64,000 nucleotides of DNA from CAZKAP01 sp964552195 (GCA_964552195.1 CAZKFM010000006.1:1-64000); one strand, 5' to 3'; counted from the stretch's first letter, positions 18,320 to 27,198 are shown. The notes: a model not told the origin generated them from the letters alone. A program made the numbers and translations.

Positions 18320-18355
18320 GCACCCGAAGCCTTAAAAGCACGCCGTCTCGGGTGC
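18320..18355. repeat. 8-bp inverted repeat between minus-strand genes
   Basis: GCACCCGA (18320-18327) and TCGGGTGC (18348-18355) with a 20-base spacer lie between the beta-barrel gene and the cytochrome lipoprotein gene. It may be a weak terminator for the former or an operator for the latter. The T-run is poor. Confidence 0.4.
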
Positions 18356-18440
18356 TAAACTCGGAAACCACACAGGCTCCCGCTATGACTTTTGTCAGGT
18401 TCGGGGGTGAATTCGACCAACTGCAGAAAAACAAGCTGAT

Positions 18441-19091
18441 TTATGGCTTTCGGTCCAGATAAATGGAAAAACCCACTCCCAGGCTGAACACAGTATCTAT
18501 AAACTCCAAATTGTCGGGATTGTTGTCGCGGGGGCGAGTTTTAAAGTAAGAGTACCCCAGCAACACATCCAGGCTTACCTTGCTTCCCAGCGGAGCGGCA
18601 ATTCCCCCTCCAAAGGCATACCGAAAGAGGGCTTGGCTGATTTCGGAATTAAAGTCCTCAAACGCCGTCTTCGTGCTACCTGCCGAAACAGCCGCTTCTA
18701 CAAAGGGAGAAAACCCATTTACGGGCAGATAATAGCGGGCGAAAGGTCCCACGCCGGCCTGGGTAGTCCGCACCTCTCGTACGATGATGTCCCCATCGAG
18801 GAGGGCATTCTCCTGCTTAGTATGTCCGACATAGGCCTCCACGCCCAGAACGAGCCGGTTGGTCGGGAAGTATCCCAAACGAGGAGAAAGGTTGTAGGAG
18901 ACCGTCTTATCGGACTCTCCCTCGAAAAGATCCGAGCGGGCCCGTGACGACGTTATGGAAAAGCCATTGGAGTCCCCACCTATACCCAGGGCCGATGATA
19001 GGGCCACCAGCATGTTGCCCTTATCGGTCTGGGCTATAAGCAGGCCCGGTAGTAGCAGCAAAATTACCGCTACCCATATACTCTTATTCAT
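18441..19091 (-). CDS. Outer-membrane beta-barrel protein
   Basis: The ATG at 19091 (MNKSIWVAV) gives a clean signal peptide ending in LLIAQ; a longer frame to 19139 is less likely. The 216-aa mature region has regular glycine and aromatic beta strands (SPRLGYFPTNRLVLGVEAYVGHT, GVGPFARYYLP, FSLGVGFSIYL), consistent with an 8-strand porin-like or OmpA-N-like barrel. Specific function is unknown. Confidence 0.75.
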   Translation of the reverse strand: MNKSIWVAVILLLLPGLLIAQTDKGNMLVALSSALGIGGDSNGFSITSSRARSDLFEGESDKTVSYNLSPRLGYFPTNRLVLGVEAYVGHTKQENALLDGDIIVREVRTTQAGVGPFARYYLPVNGFSPFVEAAVSAGSTKTAFEDFNSEISQALFRYAFGGGIAAPLGSKVSLDVLLGYSYFKTRPRDNNPDNLEFIDTVFSLGVGFSIYLDRKP

Positions 19092-19295
19092 AAAAAACGC
19101 AATTAGATTGATGCCTGTACTGTGGTAAAAGTAGGCCATACCGACCCGCTCTATGGCAAGTTTGCTGCCTTTAAAACACCCATTATTGAGGCTTATCCGT
19201 GTTGTTGGGACATACGGTCCGACTGTGAATTATGAAGTACCTTCGTATCTGTAGTCCGGGAACAGTAACCCGGTTTACCATAAAGTCGTTTAATT

Positions 19296-20018
19296 ATGGA
19301 TACCCCCCGCACACTTGATCAGGTTGCCTACATTACAGGTGGGACCAAAGGAATCGGATACGGAATTGCTAAAGCCCTGCTGGAAGAAGGCTACCGCGTC
19401 GCCATTTCCGGTCGGGATGCGGTACAGGCCATGCAGGCTGCCCGGCAGCTCGGTCCGGAAGACAGGGTACTCGGCCTAGGCTCGGACGTGCGTTTTCTGG
19501 ATCAGGAAGAGACAGCCTCTAAAGCGATCCTGGAAGCCTGGGGCAGGATAGACGTGGTTATGGCTAATGCCGGCCTCGGCAATTTTGCTCCCGTGGACCA
19601 GATGACCCTGGCCCAGTGGAACGCCATGATCGACACCAACCTCAGCGGTCCCTTTCACACGCTGAAGGCTACCGTTAATGCCCTCAAGGAATCGGAGGGC
19701 TACTTCATGACCTTGGCCAGCCTGGCCGGCACTAACTTTTTTCCGAATGGAGCCGGGTATAATGCCTCCAAATTTGGGCTGGTCGGTTTTAGTCAGGCCG
19801 CCATGCTCGACCTGAGACCATACAACATCAAAGTGACCACCATCATGCCCGGATCGGTCGCCAGCCACTTCAATGACCACGAGCCCGGAGAAGCGGACGC
19901 CTGGAAAATACAGCCCGAAGATCTGGGACAAATCGTAGTGGACCTGTTGCGCATGCATCCGCGCACGCTGCCGAGTAAAGTCGAGGTTCGTCCTACCAGG
20001 CCGGACCTGAAAGGTTAG
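19296..20018 (+). CDS. Short-chain dehydrogenase/reductase
   Basis: A 240-aa classical SDR. It has the TGGTKGIGYGIA cofactor loop at about residue 14, ANAGLGN at about 91, a catalytic Tyr-Lys in YNASK (about 154-158) and a PGSV segment after it. The NADP/NAD-dependent alcohol or ketone substrate cannot be told; relatives are often annotated 3-oxoacyl-ACP reductase-like. It stands alone on the plus strand, with TACCTTCG, a near match to the -7 box, about 58 bases upstream. Confidence 0.9.
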   Translation: MDTPRTLDQVAYITGGTKGIGYGIAKALLEEGYRVAISGRDAVQAMQAARQLGPEDRVLGLGSDVRFLDQEETASKAILEAWGRIDVVMANAGLGNFAPVDQMTLAQWNAMIDTNLSGPFHTLKATVNALKESEGYFMTLASLAGTNFFPNGAGYNASKFGLVGFSQAAMLDLRPYNIKVTTIMPGSVASHFNDHEPGEADAWKIQPEDLGQIVVDLLRMHPRTLPSKVEVRPTRPDLKG

Positions 20019-20068
20019 AGATATATTACGTTATTTGTGCCTGCCAACGTTTATCATCCGTCCTACTC

Positions 20069-20818
20069 ATGACCTTTTTCCGCAGGCTTAGACTCCTTTT
20101 GCTCAGATCGAATAAGTTTACCCAATACCTGGGCTATGCGATCGGTGAGATCGTACTGGTCGTTTTGGGAATACTGATTGCCCTGCAGATGAACAACTGG
20201 AACGAGCAGCGCAAACGGGACAAGGAAGAGACGGAAATCCTGCAAAACCTCCTTGTCAACCTCCAATCGGCACTTGAACAGTCGCAAAGGCAAATCAATC
20301 AGGAAGTATATGTGCTTGACACCTATCTCTCGGTACTGGGGCTCAGAAAGGACAACAGCCTGATCCTAACGGATACCCTGGCATCTCGAATACTATGGGA
20401 CGTTTCCTTAGATAACCCTGTAATCAATACGTACAACGAATTGAAAAACACCGGTAAAATTGGGCTGATAAAAAGTGAGGTGATCCGCGAGCACTTTACC
20501 CAATTGGAAACCAGTATAGAAAATCTGGAAGACCTCATTGGCGATCGGTTGTCGGTACAGCAGCTGCGCATTGACAATATTTCGGAACAGGAGATCAATT
20601 TTATTCCCTTGTTGAAATGGCATTTTCCTGACGCCGATTACTCCCGTGAAGCAGAAAATGATTACCTCCAGATGTTTTCCCAGCCCAGTGTCCGAAACCT
20701 GATTGGCATGAAACTGGATCTTACTTATACCACGCTTAGATACCGGCGGAGTCTGCACACAGAGATCGAAACCCTTTCCAATCTTATAGAGGAAGAACTT
20801 GCAGAGGAGGATCTATAG
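20069..20818 (+). CDS. DUF6090-family membrane-anchored protein
   Basis: The N-terminus MTFFRRLR, then TQYLGYAIGEIVLVVLGILIALQMNNWNE, is the characteristic opening of the DUF6090 family: a basic stretch, one transmembrane helix with GEI-VV-GI-IAL, and NNWNE directly after. The remaining 200 residues are helical and probably periplasmic. The family is common in Flavobacteriia and has no known role. It sits 50 bases after the SDR gene and is convergent with the YfcC gene. Confidence 0.9.
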   Translation: MTFFRRLRLLLLRSNKFTQYLGYAIGEIVLVVLGILIALQMNNWNEQRKRDKEETEILQNLLVNLQSALEQSQRQINQEVYVLDTYLSVLGLRKDNSLILTDTLASRILWDVSLDNPVINTYNELKNTGKIGLIKSEVIREHFTQLETSIENLEDLIGDRLSVQQLRIDNISEQEINFIPLLKWHFPDADYSREAENDYLQMFSQPSVRNLIGMKLDLTYTTLRYRRSLHTEIETLSNLIEEELAEEDL

Positions 20819-20862
20819 TTCCCTCTTTTTCGCGTCACCATTTAACAGGGCACTCCCACACC

Positions 20863-22350
20863 TTATATGTACACCGAGATCGTTAACCCGGCCATGGTAA
20901 CCAGGGTGAGGATCAAGAGCAGCGGAAGCACGAACCTCAACCAGCGGTAGAAGGTGATGTTGACCAGGGCCAGGGCAGCGAGTATCAGGCCGGTGGGGTT
21001 CACCAGGTAGAACAGGCCCAGACCATAAATATAAGCGTCTACTACCGTTTCCCTCCCGATGCCTGCCGAGTCTGCCAAAGGCGACATGATGGGCATGGTA
21101 AGCACCGCCATTCCGGAGGAAGAGGGCATAAAGAAACTCAGCCCGCCGAAGAAGAGTAGGGCCACATTGACGAAGAGCCCCTTGTTCATCCCTTCTGTCA
21201 GGGAGCTGGCGTGATAGAGTACGGTGTCGCTGATCAGGCCGTCTTCCATCAGTATGGTGACGCCCCGGGCGATGCCTATAATAAAGGCGACACTAAGCAG
21301 GTCGGCTGCCCCTTTCGAAAACTCGCGCACAAACTCTCCCTCGGGTATACGACCAATAAAACCAATCACTATGGCGGCTACCAGAAACACTGCGGTCATC
21401 TCGACGAACCACCAGTGCAGGAAGGAAACCCCGATTACCATCACTACAAAACTCATGCTGAACACCCCAATGATGAGCCATAATCTGGGAGTAAGAGCAC
21501 GGTCCTTTTTAACGGGATTTTCGATAAGCTCTTCTGGAGCAGGATTTGTGGTGACGGATGTCGCTGGATTGGAACGAACCTTCCTCGCATACTGAAGGAT
21601 ATAGACTATGGTAATCACCAGGCAAACCACCAGCATGATAACCCGGAATTCTATACCGGTAAGCCAGTTGATGCCTGCCGAATCCGAACCTATGATGGTC
21701 GAAAAGGGATTGGTTGTCGAGCACATGCTTCCTATGGCCGACCCCAGGAAGATGCAGGCCAGCCCCACCATGGAATCGTAGCGCGCCGCTCGGAAAACCG
21801 GTATAAGGATGGGATAAAAGGCCATGGTTTCCTCAGCCATACCGAAGGTAGTGCCTCCGGCCGCAATCAGTGATGTAACTATTACGATCAGCAGGGATTC
21901 CCGTTCGCGAAGCACCCGGGTAATCCATTGAATTCCGGCGTCAAAGGCCCCGGTGACATTCATCACCCCGATGAGCCCGCCAATCACCAGCACCAGGAAA
22001 ATGATATCGGCCGCCTTAATAATACCGCGTATGGGGGATTGTGCGAGGGCAGCCAGTCCCTGGGGTCGGGATGGGAGCTCCCGGTATGTTCCGGGTATTC
22101 CAACGGGCTTGTAGATATCCCCATTGGTAAACTTTTCTAAGGGAATTCTGATCCCCAGGGAATCCAGCGTCGCCTGGGTTGCGGGCAGGATCACGGATTC
22201 TCCTGGCCTATTGATTTCAAGCTTGTTGGATTCGGCAAGATACATCAGGGAGTCGTACTTTCCTGCCGGGACGATCCAGGTGAGCAGGGCGACCAGGGCA
22301 GCTATCAGTATCAGCAAGGTCTGGGCGGACGGAAACTTGAGTTTCTTCAT
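20863..22350 (-). CDS. YfcC-family membrane transporter
   Basis: The 495-aa product has about 11-13 hydrophobic segments, an N-terminal WIVPAGKYD after the first helix, a periplasmic loop, and conserved transporter stretches such as GGTTFGMAEETMAFYPILIPV, FFMPSSSGMAVLTMPIM and NPTGLILAALALVNI. These identify the YfcC/short-chain carboxylate or amino-acid (DcuC/AbgT-like) superfamily. Substrate unknown; an arginine/ornithine or carboxylate role is typical. Its start lies directly beside transposase debris, so its original promoter may have been replaced. Confidence 0.85.
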   Translation of the reverse strand: MKKLKFPSAQTLLILIAALVALLTWIVPAGKYDSLMYLAESNKLEINRPGESVILPATQATLDSLGIRIPLEKFTNGDIYKPVGIPGTYRELPSRPQGLAALAQSPIRGIIKAADIIFLVLVIGGLIGVMNVTGAFDAGIQWITRVLRERESLLIVIVTSLIAAGGTTFGMAEETMAFYPILIPVFRAARYDSMVGLACIFLGSAIGSMCSTTNPFSTIIGSDSAGINWLTGIEFRVIMLVVCLVITIVYILQYARKVRSNPATSVTTNPAPEELIENPVKKDRALTPRLWLIIGVFSMSFVVMVIGVSFLHWWFVEMTAVFLVAAIVIGFIGRIPEGEFVREFSKGAADLLSVAFIIGIARGVTILMEDGLISDTVLYHASSLTEGMNKGLFVNVALLFFGGLSFFMPSSSGMAVLTMPIMSPLADSAGIGRETVVDAYIYGLGLFYLVNPTGLILAALALVNITFYRWLRFVLPLLLILTLVTMAGLTISVYI

Positions 22351-22410
22351 GCCATCAATCTATGAAAAATGCTATCAATCCTTAGAAAATCTGTCCAGGT
22401 ATTTAAGGGG

Positions 22411-22585
22411 CTGATACAAAACCAGGCAGAACTGGATCTGTTTCAATGGATCGAGACCGGGTATAATCGCAAAAGAAGGCAACCCGCTTTAGGCGCGCTC
22501 AACTTGATCGAATTCGAGAATTTAATGTCATACCAAAAATTGGCAACCTAGCTTAACTGATTGTCCGGTATTTTGTTGCAATTCC
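22411..22585 (+). mobile_element. Remnant of an IS3-family element (3' end of orfB plus right end)
   Basis: One frame, open from the ATG at 22369 to the stop at 22551, encodes from about 22411 AELDLFQWIETGYNRKRRQPALG and then IEFENLM. This is the end of an IS3/IS150-type transposase (integrase-core C-terminus; intact copies usually read ETWYNRKRRHSALG). Trp to Gly, His to Gln and Ser to Pro changes show decay. After the stop, TGTCCGGTATTTTGTTGCAA looks like the right terminal repeat, ending near 22585. The rest of the element is gone. Boundaries are estimates. Confidence 0.7.
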
Positions 22586-22818
22586 ACTTGTCCTTTTTCA
22601 TTCAGCAAACGACTAATTTCGGTACTTAAGTGGTTTACGAAAACCTTTTTATCAACAATGAGTCTCCCATTATATCGTATTCGACCATCCTTAATGATTA
22701 CTAGATGGGGATAAGCGTTAAAACCAAAGTCACGTTCAACATCTCTTGAAGGCGAATTATAAATAGGAAATGAATAATCCAGCCGTTTCACTACTTCAAT
22801 TGATGTTTCGATCCGGTT
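22528..22818 (-). pseudogene. Broken thioredoxin-like (TlpA-type) gene fragment
   Basis: The minus-strand frame, usable only from a GTG near 22791, encodes the C-terminal half of a thioredoxin fold: FPIYNSPSRDVERDFGFNAYPH, then LVIIKDGRIRYNGRL and a closing helix. The N-terminal half with the CxxC site is absent; an in-frame stop lies just upstream near 22819-22821. The last 20 residues (VELQQNTGQSV...) are translated from the inserted IS right end rather than native sequence. It is therefore cut at both ends and very unlikely to work. Confidence 0.65.
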
Positions 22819-22934
22819 AACTCAGCCGATCTTTCAAAAATATTAGATTCCCCAATGGGTAAACTATAATATTTATCAGCTTGAGTGGCGCATGCCCGGC
22901 AAATCGACACGCCTTTGGGGTCTGAAAAATGATC
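22791..22934 (-). other. AT-rich non-coding debris with a short C-x2-C reading frame
   Basis: Upstream of the thioredoxin fragment a second frame stays open for 47 codons, includes CRACATQADKYYSLPIG and stops next to the GTG of the fragment. It has no convincing start (TAG precedes it), so I treat it as debris. The whole stretch 22830-23058 otherwise holds nothing I can name. Confidence 0.3.
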
Positions 22935-23058
22935 CTAGTCACATTCATGCGGACCCGTCGATAAGACCCGATGAATTTATACCGAACGTTCTTATACTTG
23001 CTCCGAAGAATCTGTTCCTTATGTAACCTGTGTTCCAGAGTTCGGCCGGACCATCCTA

Positions 23059-23066
23059 TATATTTG
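23059..23066 (+). promoter_or_regulatory. -7 promoter box (TATATTTG) of the SQR-like gene
   Basis: TATATTTG matches TAnnTTTG and lies 21 bases before the ATG at 23088. No clear -33 element is seen. Confidence 0.5.
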
Positions 23067-23087
23067 GATAAATCATTTTAGCTTGTT

Positions 23088-24545
23088 ATGTCCAGGATTG
23101 TCGTTTTGGGAGCCGGTATAGCCGGACACACCGCCGCCTCTCACCTCAGGCGAAGACTCCCCAGAAAGCACGAGGTGGTCGTGGTTTCACCCAATAGGAA
23201 CTATCAATGGATTCCCTCCAATATCTGGGTAGGGATCGGTCGGATGAAGCCGAGTCAGTTAATCTTCCCGCTTGAGCCCCTCTACAGACGCAAGGGTATA
23301 CAGTTTAAGCAGGCCAGGGCCGCATCCTTTCATCCCGAGGGTGACGCGGACCATCTTCCCTTTGTGACCATCGAGTATGTACATGGCGAAAAGAAGGGTA
23401 GCCGCGAGCAAGTCACCTACGACTACCTGATCAATGCCACGGGTCCCAAGCTGGCATTCGGGAATACGGAGGGGTTGAACCCGGGGGAGAACGAGATGTA
23501 TTCCGTGTGCACTTACGACCATGCCCAGCACGCCGCTGAGGGGCTAGAAAAACTCGCGGCCAAGGCGAAGAATTCCGACCGTAAACTAAATGTACTAATC
23601 GGCACGGGACATCCAAAAGCCACCTGCCAGGGAGCTGCCTTTGAGTATATTCTCAATGTTGAGCAGGAACTCCGCAAGCGAAAAGTAAGGGATAAGGTCT
23701 CCCTTAAATGGATATCCAACGAGCACAAACTCGGCGATTTCGGCATGGATGGCATGCTGCTCAAGTACGGGGGAAAACCCATGGGCTCCGACGAAATGGT
23801 CGAGATGGTATTCAGGGATCGGGGTATCGATTGGATACTCGAGGCAGGGGTAAACAAGATAGAACCCGGACTCGTGCATTACGAGAATCTGGATGGTGAG
23901 CACAAAACCGAGCCGTACGACTTTGGTATGCTGATTCCCGCCTTCTCCGGTCACGGATTCAAGGCATATGACAAGGCCGGTGGCGATATCACCGAACGAT
24001 TGTTCAAAGGATTCATGATCGTCGATGCCGACTACACGCCCAAACCCTACGAACAATGGAGGGTACAGGATTGGCCGGAGACCTATCAGAACCCGAGTTA
24101 TCCCAACATCTTTGCACCGGGGATCGCATTCGCGCCCCCGCACACCATCTCCAAACCGCGCAAGAGCCGCAACGGAACGGAGATCTTCCCGGCTCCCCCC
24201 CGTACCGGTATGCCTTCTGGAATTACGGCCAAACTGGTGGCGGACAACATAATCGACTCGATAAAGAAAGGAAAGGAATCCTTGCATCATAAGGGATCAC
24301 TGGGGAACATGGGCGCTGCCTGCATCGCCTCAGCTGGTTTCGGACTGTTCAGTGGAAGTGGCATCAGCATAACCACCTATCCCATAGTTCCCGACTATGA
24401 GAAATACAAGGATACCGGCGGAAGAAATATCCGAAAGACCTTCGGGGAGATGGGACTGGCCGGTCACTGGGTGAAACTCGCCCTGCATTACGCCTTTATC
24501 TATAAAGCAAAAATGAAACCCTTCTGGTGGCTGATCCCAGAGTAA
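23088..24545 (+). CDS. Sulfide:quinone oxidoreductase-like FAD protein
   Basis: The 485-aa protein opens with a dinucleotide-binding GAGIAGHTAASHL motif, followed by NRNYQWIPSNIWVGIG, the FAD-contact region of SQR and related type II NADH dehydrogenases. Three cysteines fall where SQR has its catalytic trio: VCTYDH (about 144), ATCQGAAFE (about 182, a C-x-G-x-A-x-E site) and GAACIAS (about 408). I therefore favour oxidation of sulfide with transfer to quinone at the membrane, over a plain NADH dehydrogenase. It has its own -7 box and is followed after 10 bases by a 43-aa gene, then an RND efflux set. Confidence 0.75.
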   Translation: MSRIVVLGAGIAGHTAASHLRRRLPRKHEVVVVSPNRNYQWIPSNIWVGIGRMKPSQLIFPLEPLYRRKGIQFKQARAASFHPEGDADHLPFVTIEYVHGEKKGSREQVTYDYLINATGPKLAFGNTEGLNPGENEMYSVCTYDHAQHAAEGLEKLAAKAKNSDRKLNVLIGTGHPKATCQGAAFEYILNVEQELRKRKVRDKVSLKWISNEHKLGDFGMDGMLLKYGGKPMGSDEMVEMVFRDRGIDWILEAGVNKIEPGLVHYENLDGEHKTEPYDFGMLIPAFSGHGFKAYDKAGGDITERLFKGFMIVDADYTPKPYEQWRVQDWPETYQNPSYPNIFAPGIAFAPPHTISKPRKSRNGTEIFPAPPRTGMPSGITAKLVADNIIDSIKKGKESLHHKGSLGNMGAACIASAGFGLFSGSGISITTYPIVPDYEKYKDTGGRNIRKTFGEMGLAGHWVKLALHYAFIYKAKMKPFWWLIPE

Positions 24546-24555
24546 AAGAGTAACC

Positions 24556-24687
24556 ATGGCAAAGCGAATAACAGGTGCGCAGAAGGCGTACATGCGGAAT
24601 CCCATCATACAATTCTTCCGATTTATCTATCTGAATATCCGAATACTGAACATAGTCGCCGGAGGTCACGGGGGAACGCGCTCCTGA
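24556..24687 (+). CDS. Small basic protein after the SQR-like gene (43 aa)
   Basis: The frame reads MAKRITGAQKAYMRNPIIQF, then a short hydrophobic helix (FRFIYLNIRILNIVAGG) and ends HGGTRS. It starts 10 bases after the flavoprotein stop, with AAAAGAG as a fair ribosome site, so it is probably translated from the same message. The basic head plus amphipathic helix suggests a peripheral membrane peptide. I recognise no family; a role tied to the flavoprotein is inferred only from position. Confidence 0.55.
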   Translation: MAKRITGAQKAYMRNPIIQFFRFIYLNIRILNIVAGGHGGTRS

Positions 24688-24721
24688 CAGCTGTGGAAAC
24701 CCCCGATTTTCCTGGGCTTGA

Positions 24722-24751
24722 CTGCTGTGTAACCATTGCTACTGACAGCAG
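24722..24751. promoter_or_regulatory. Inverted repeat upstream of the efflux operon
   Basis: CTGCTGT (24722-24728) and ACAGCAG (24745-24751), spaced by 16 bases, lie about 45 bases upstream of the tolC-like start, with TATTTTCG (one mismatch to the -7 box) after them. A repressor site is possible. Confidence 0.4.
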
Positions 24752-24792
24752 CCTACTTACTGGTCTATTTTCGCCCAAGAAATTTATCGCAC

Positions 24793-26100
24793 ATGAAACA
24801 CACAGTTTTCACTCTCCTTCTAGTCGTTTCCCTCACGGCCTATGGACAGGACACCCTACAGATCGGTAAACAGGAGTTTATCGAACGGGTGGTTCAGAAC
24901 AGCTATAAGAAGAGGGTTTCGGATAAAGAAGCCGAGATGGCCCGGGCCGACTACCGGCAGTCGAACTCCCTATTCATGCCCTCGGTTTCGGCTTCGTATT
25001 CGGCCATTACCACCAACAACCCCCTGATGGCCTTTGGTTCCCGACTCAACCAGGAAATACTTACTCAAAACGACTTCAATCCGGCCCTGCTCAACGATCC
25101 GGAATCCATTGAGAATTTCGCTCTGGAAATTCAGGTGCAGCAGCCACTGCTGAATCTGGATGGGCTATATGGGCGAAAGGCGGCAAAAATTCAGCAGGAA
25201 GCCTATGAGCTGAAGGCAGGCAGAACGCGGGAATACCTCGAATTCGAAGCATCCAGACTTTACATGCAGCTGCAGCTAACCTACCAGACGGTATCGGTTC
25301 TAAGGAGGGCCCGGAAAACAGCCGAAGAAGCCGTGCGCATGGTCACCGATTACTTCGATCAGGGAATGGTACAACGAGCCGATGTGCTGGACGCCCAGGT
25401 GCGCTCCAATGAGGTTAATAGCCAACTACAGTATGCCGAATCGGAAGTTCGCAACACCTCAGACATGCTGCTGGTACTGATGGGCGAGGAAATGACCTCG
25501 GCCCTGCTCAAACCCGATGAGGAGTTTAGCAGTGAATTCAGTGCGATGGAGATAGGCGAGGCATTCCCCAGTCGGCGTAAGGACCTTATTGCCATGGAGA
25601 AGTCCGTGGAAGGGTATCGGAATATGCACCGTTCGGCCAGGATGAAGTTTATCCCCCGAGTCAATGCCTTTGGCAGCTATCAGATGTTCGATGGACAGTT
25701 TATGGAATTCGACGCCTCCGGTTACATCCTCGGAGCGCAGTTATCCTGGGACATCTTCAAGGGATACTCCCAGGTAGCCCAGTCGGACAAGGCCCGGCTG
25801 GAATGGGAAAAGGCTCGAATTGAACAGCAGGAATACGAAGCCAGACAGTTGAGTGAACTCAACAAAACACGGCGTATGCTAGAGGTCACCCGCAATAAGA
25901 TCGACATGATGGAACTGGCCTTCGAACAAGCACGAGAATCCTATAAAATCAGGAAAGACCGCTTCGAACAGGGTCTGGAGAAGACCGTCGACCTGCTCGC
26001 GTCGGAAAGCCGGCTTTACCAAAAAGAACTGCAACTCAATCAAGCCGTATTCGAATACAATTTTACTCAGGAGTACCTGGAGTTCCTGACACGAGAATAA
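24793..26100 (+). CDS. TolC-family outer-membrane efflux protein
   Basis: I chose the ATG at 24793 (MKHTVFTLL) because it starts a proper signal peptide ending in TAYGQ; an upstream in-frame ATG at 24736 adds 19 residues of poor character. The 435-aa protein has two long helical, coiled-coil-prone halves (about 45-220 and 260-430) with FDQGMVQRADVLDAQVR and RFEQGLEKTVDLLASESRLY, the paired TolC motifs. It is the outer-membrane channel of the following tripartite pump; the adaptor gene starts 21 bases later. Confidence 0.9.
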   Translation: MKHTVFTLLLVVSLTAYGQDTLQIGKQEFIERVVQNSYKKRVSDKEAEMARADYRQSNSLFMPSVSASYSAITTNNPLMAFGSRLNQEILTQNDFNPALLNDPESIENFALEIQVQQPLLNLDGLYGRKAAKIQQEAYELKAGRTREYLEFEASRLYMQLQLTYQTVSVLRRARKTAEEAVRMVTDYFDQGMVQRADVLDAQVRSNEVNSQLQYAESEVRNTSDMLLVLMGEEMTSALLKPDEEFSSEFSAMEIGEAFPSRRKDLIAMEKSVEGYRNMHRSARMKFIPRVNAFGSYQMFDGQFMEFDASGYILGAQLSWDIFKGYSQVAQSDKARLEWEKARIEQQEYEARQLSELNKTRRMLEVTRNKIDMMELAFEQARESYKIRKDRFEQGLEKTVDLLASESRLYQKELQLNQAVFEYNFTQEYLEFLTRE

Positions 26101-26121
26101 TAAATCCAAAAAAAGAAACCG

Positions 26122-27198
26122 ATGAAATCATTTCAATACACAGCACTAACCCTCCTTCTCGGACTAGCCGCAGCCTGCGGTTCTCATGAGGAAGCGGAGA
26201 CCCGGGAATGGGACCCCGTAGCCGTTTCAGTACAAACGGCTGAATCGGCGGGGAGCCAGTCGCTGGTAACCGTGAGCGGTAGGATAGAAGCAGGAAACAG
26301 CGCCAATCTGAGCACCCGTATGATGGGTAGCGTAACCGGAGTAAACGTGCAACCCGGAGAGCGGGTTCAAAAAGGACAGCTCCTACTTACCCTCAGCAGC
26401 AATGACCTGAGTGCAAAAAAGGCTCAGGTATCCGCCTCTATCATTCAGGCAGAGAGCAACTTTAAGAACGCCAGTAAAGACTTTCAGCGCTTTCAGGAAC
26501 TCTACGAAAAGGGCAGCGCCTCAGAAAAGGAGCTGGATAACATGACTACGCGCTACGAGTCAGCCGAGGCCGGCCTTCAGGCCGCGCGCGAGATGGAGAA
26601 GGAAGTCAATGCCCAGTTCGCCTACACCAACCTGAGAGCACCGTTTTCGGGTGTGGTGGCCAACACCTTCGTCAAGGTAGGGGATATCGCCAATCCCGGT
26701 ATGCCCCTGATTACTGTGGAAGGAACCTCCAACTATGAGGCCGTAGTAATGGTACCTGAGTCAGAAATTTCCAGAGTACAGGCCGGTGCGAAGGCGGAGG
26801 TTCATATCAAGTCCAATGGGCAGATACTCAAGGGACAGGTCACCGAAGTAAGCCCCTCCTCGCGGAACACGGGTGGGCAATTCCTGGTTAAGATTGGCCT
26901 GACCGAAACAGATGGCATTTATCCCGGGATGTTTGTAGGTGTGGACATTGCCGCTGATGCGAACGATAACCCAAGGGGAACCTCGCCAAAGGTACTCAAA
27001 GAAGCTCTGATACGAAACGGACAACTCACCGGAATCTATGCACTGAGCGATAAGAACACAGCGGTGCTTCGCTGGGTGCGGCTCGGCAAGGAAAACGGGA
27101 ACCGGGTAGAGGTACTTTCCGGCCTCAGCCCTGGGGAATCCTATATCGTGGAAGCAGATGGAAAAATCTTTAACGGCGTTCCGGTACAGGTCCGATAA
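26122..27198 (+). CDS. RND efflux periplasmic adaptor (lipoprotein)
   Basis: The 358-aa protein has a lipobox (LAAACGS, Cys about 19). It shows the adaptor order: a barrel-sandwich half (GRIEAGNSANLSTRMMGSVTGVNVQPGERVQKGQLLLTL), a helical hairpin (about 95-160), the returning lipoyl half (NLRAPFSGVVANTFVKVGDIANPG), a beta-barrel and a membrane-proximal domain ending VEADGKIFNGVPVQV. It bridges the TolC-like channel and the RND permease encoded either side. Confidence 0.92.
   Translation: MKSFQYTALTLLLGLAAACGSHEEAETREWDPVAVSVQTAESAGSQSLVTVSGRIEAGNSANLSTRMMGSVTGVNVQPGERVQKGQLLLTLSSNDLSAKKAQVSASIIQAESNFKNASKDFQRFQELYEKGSASEKELDNMTTRYESAEAGLQAAREMEKEVNAQFAYTNLRAPFSGVVANTFVKVGDIANPGMPLITVEGTSNYEAVVMVPESEISRVQAGAKAEVHIKSNGQILKGQVTEVSPSSRNTGGQFLVKIGLTETDGIYPGMFVGVDIAADANDNPRGTSPKVLKEALIRNGQLTGIYALSDKNTAVLRWVRLGKENGNRVEVLSGLSPGESYIVEADGKIFNGVPVQVR

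Noticed and set aside
22528..22791. Intact thioredoxin-family gene
   Set aside because: It lacks the N-terminal half and CxxC site, and its C-terminus is translated from an IS end.
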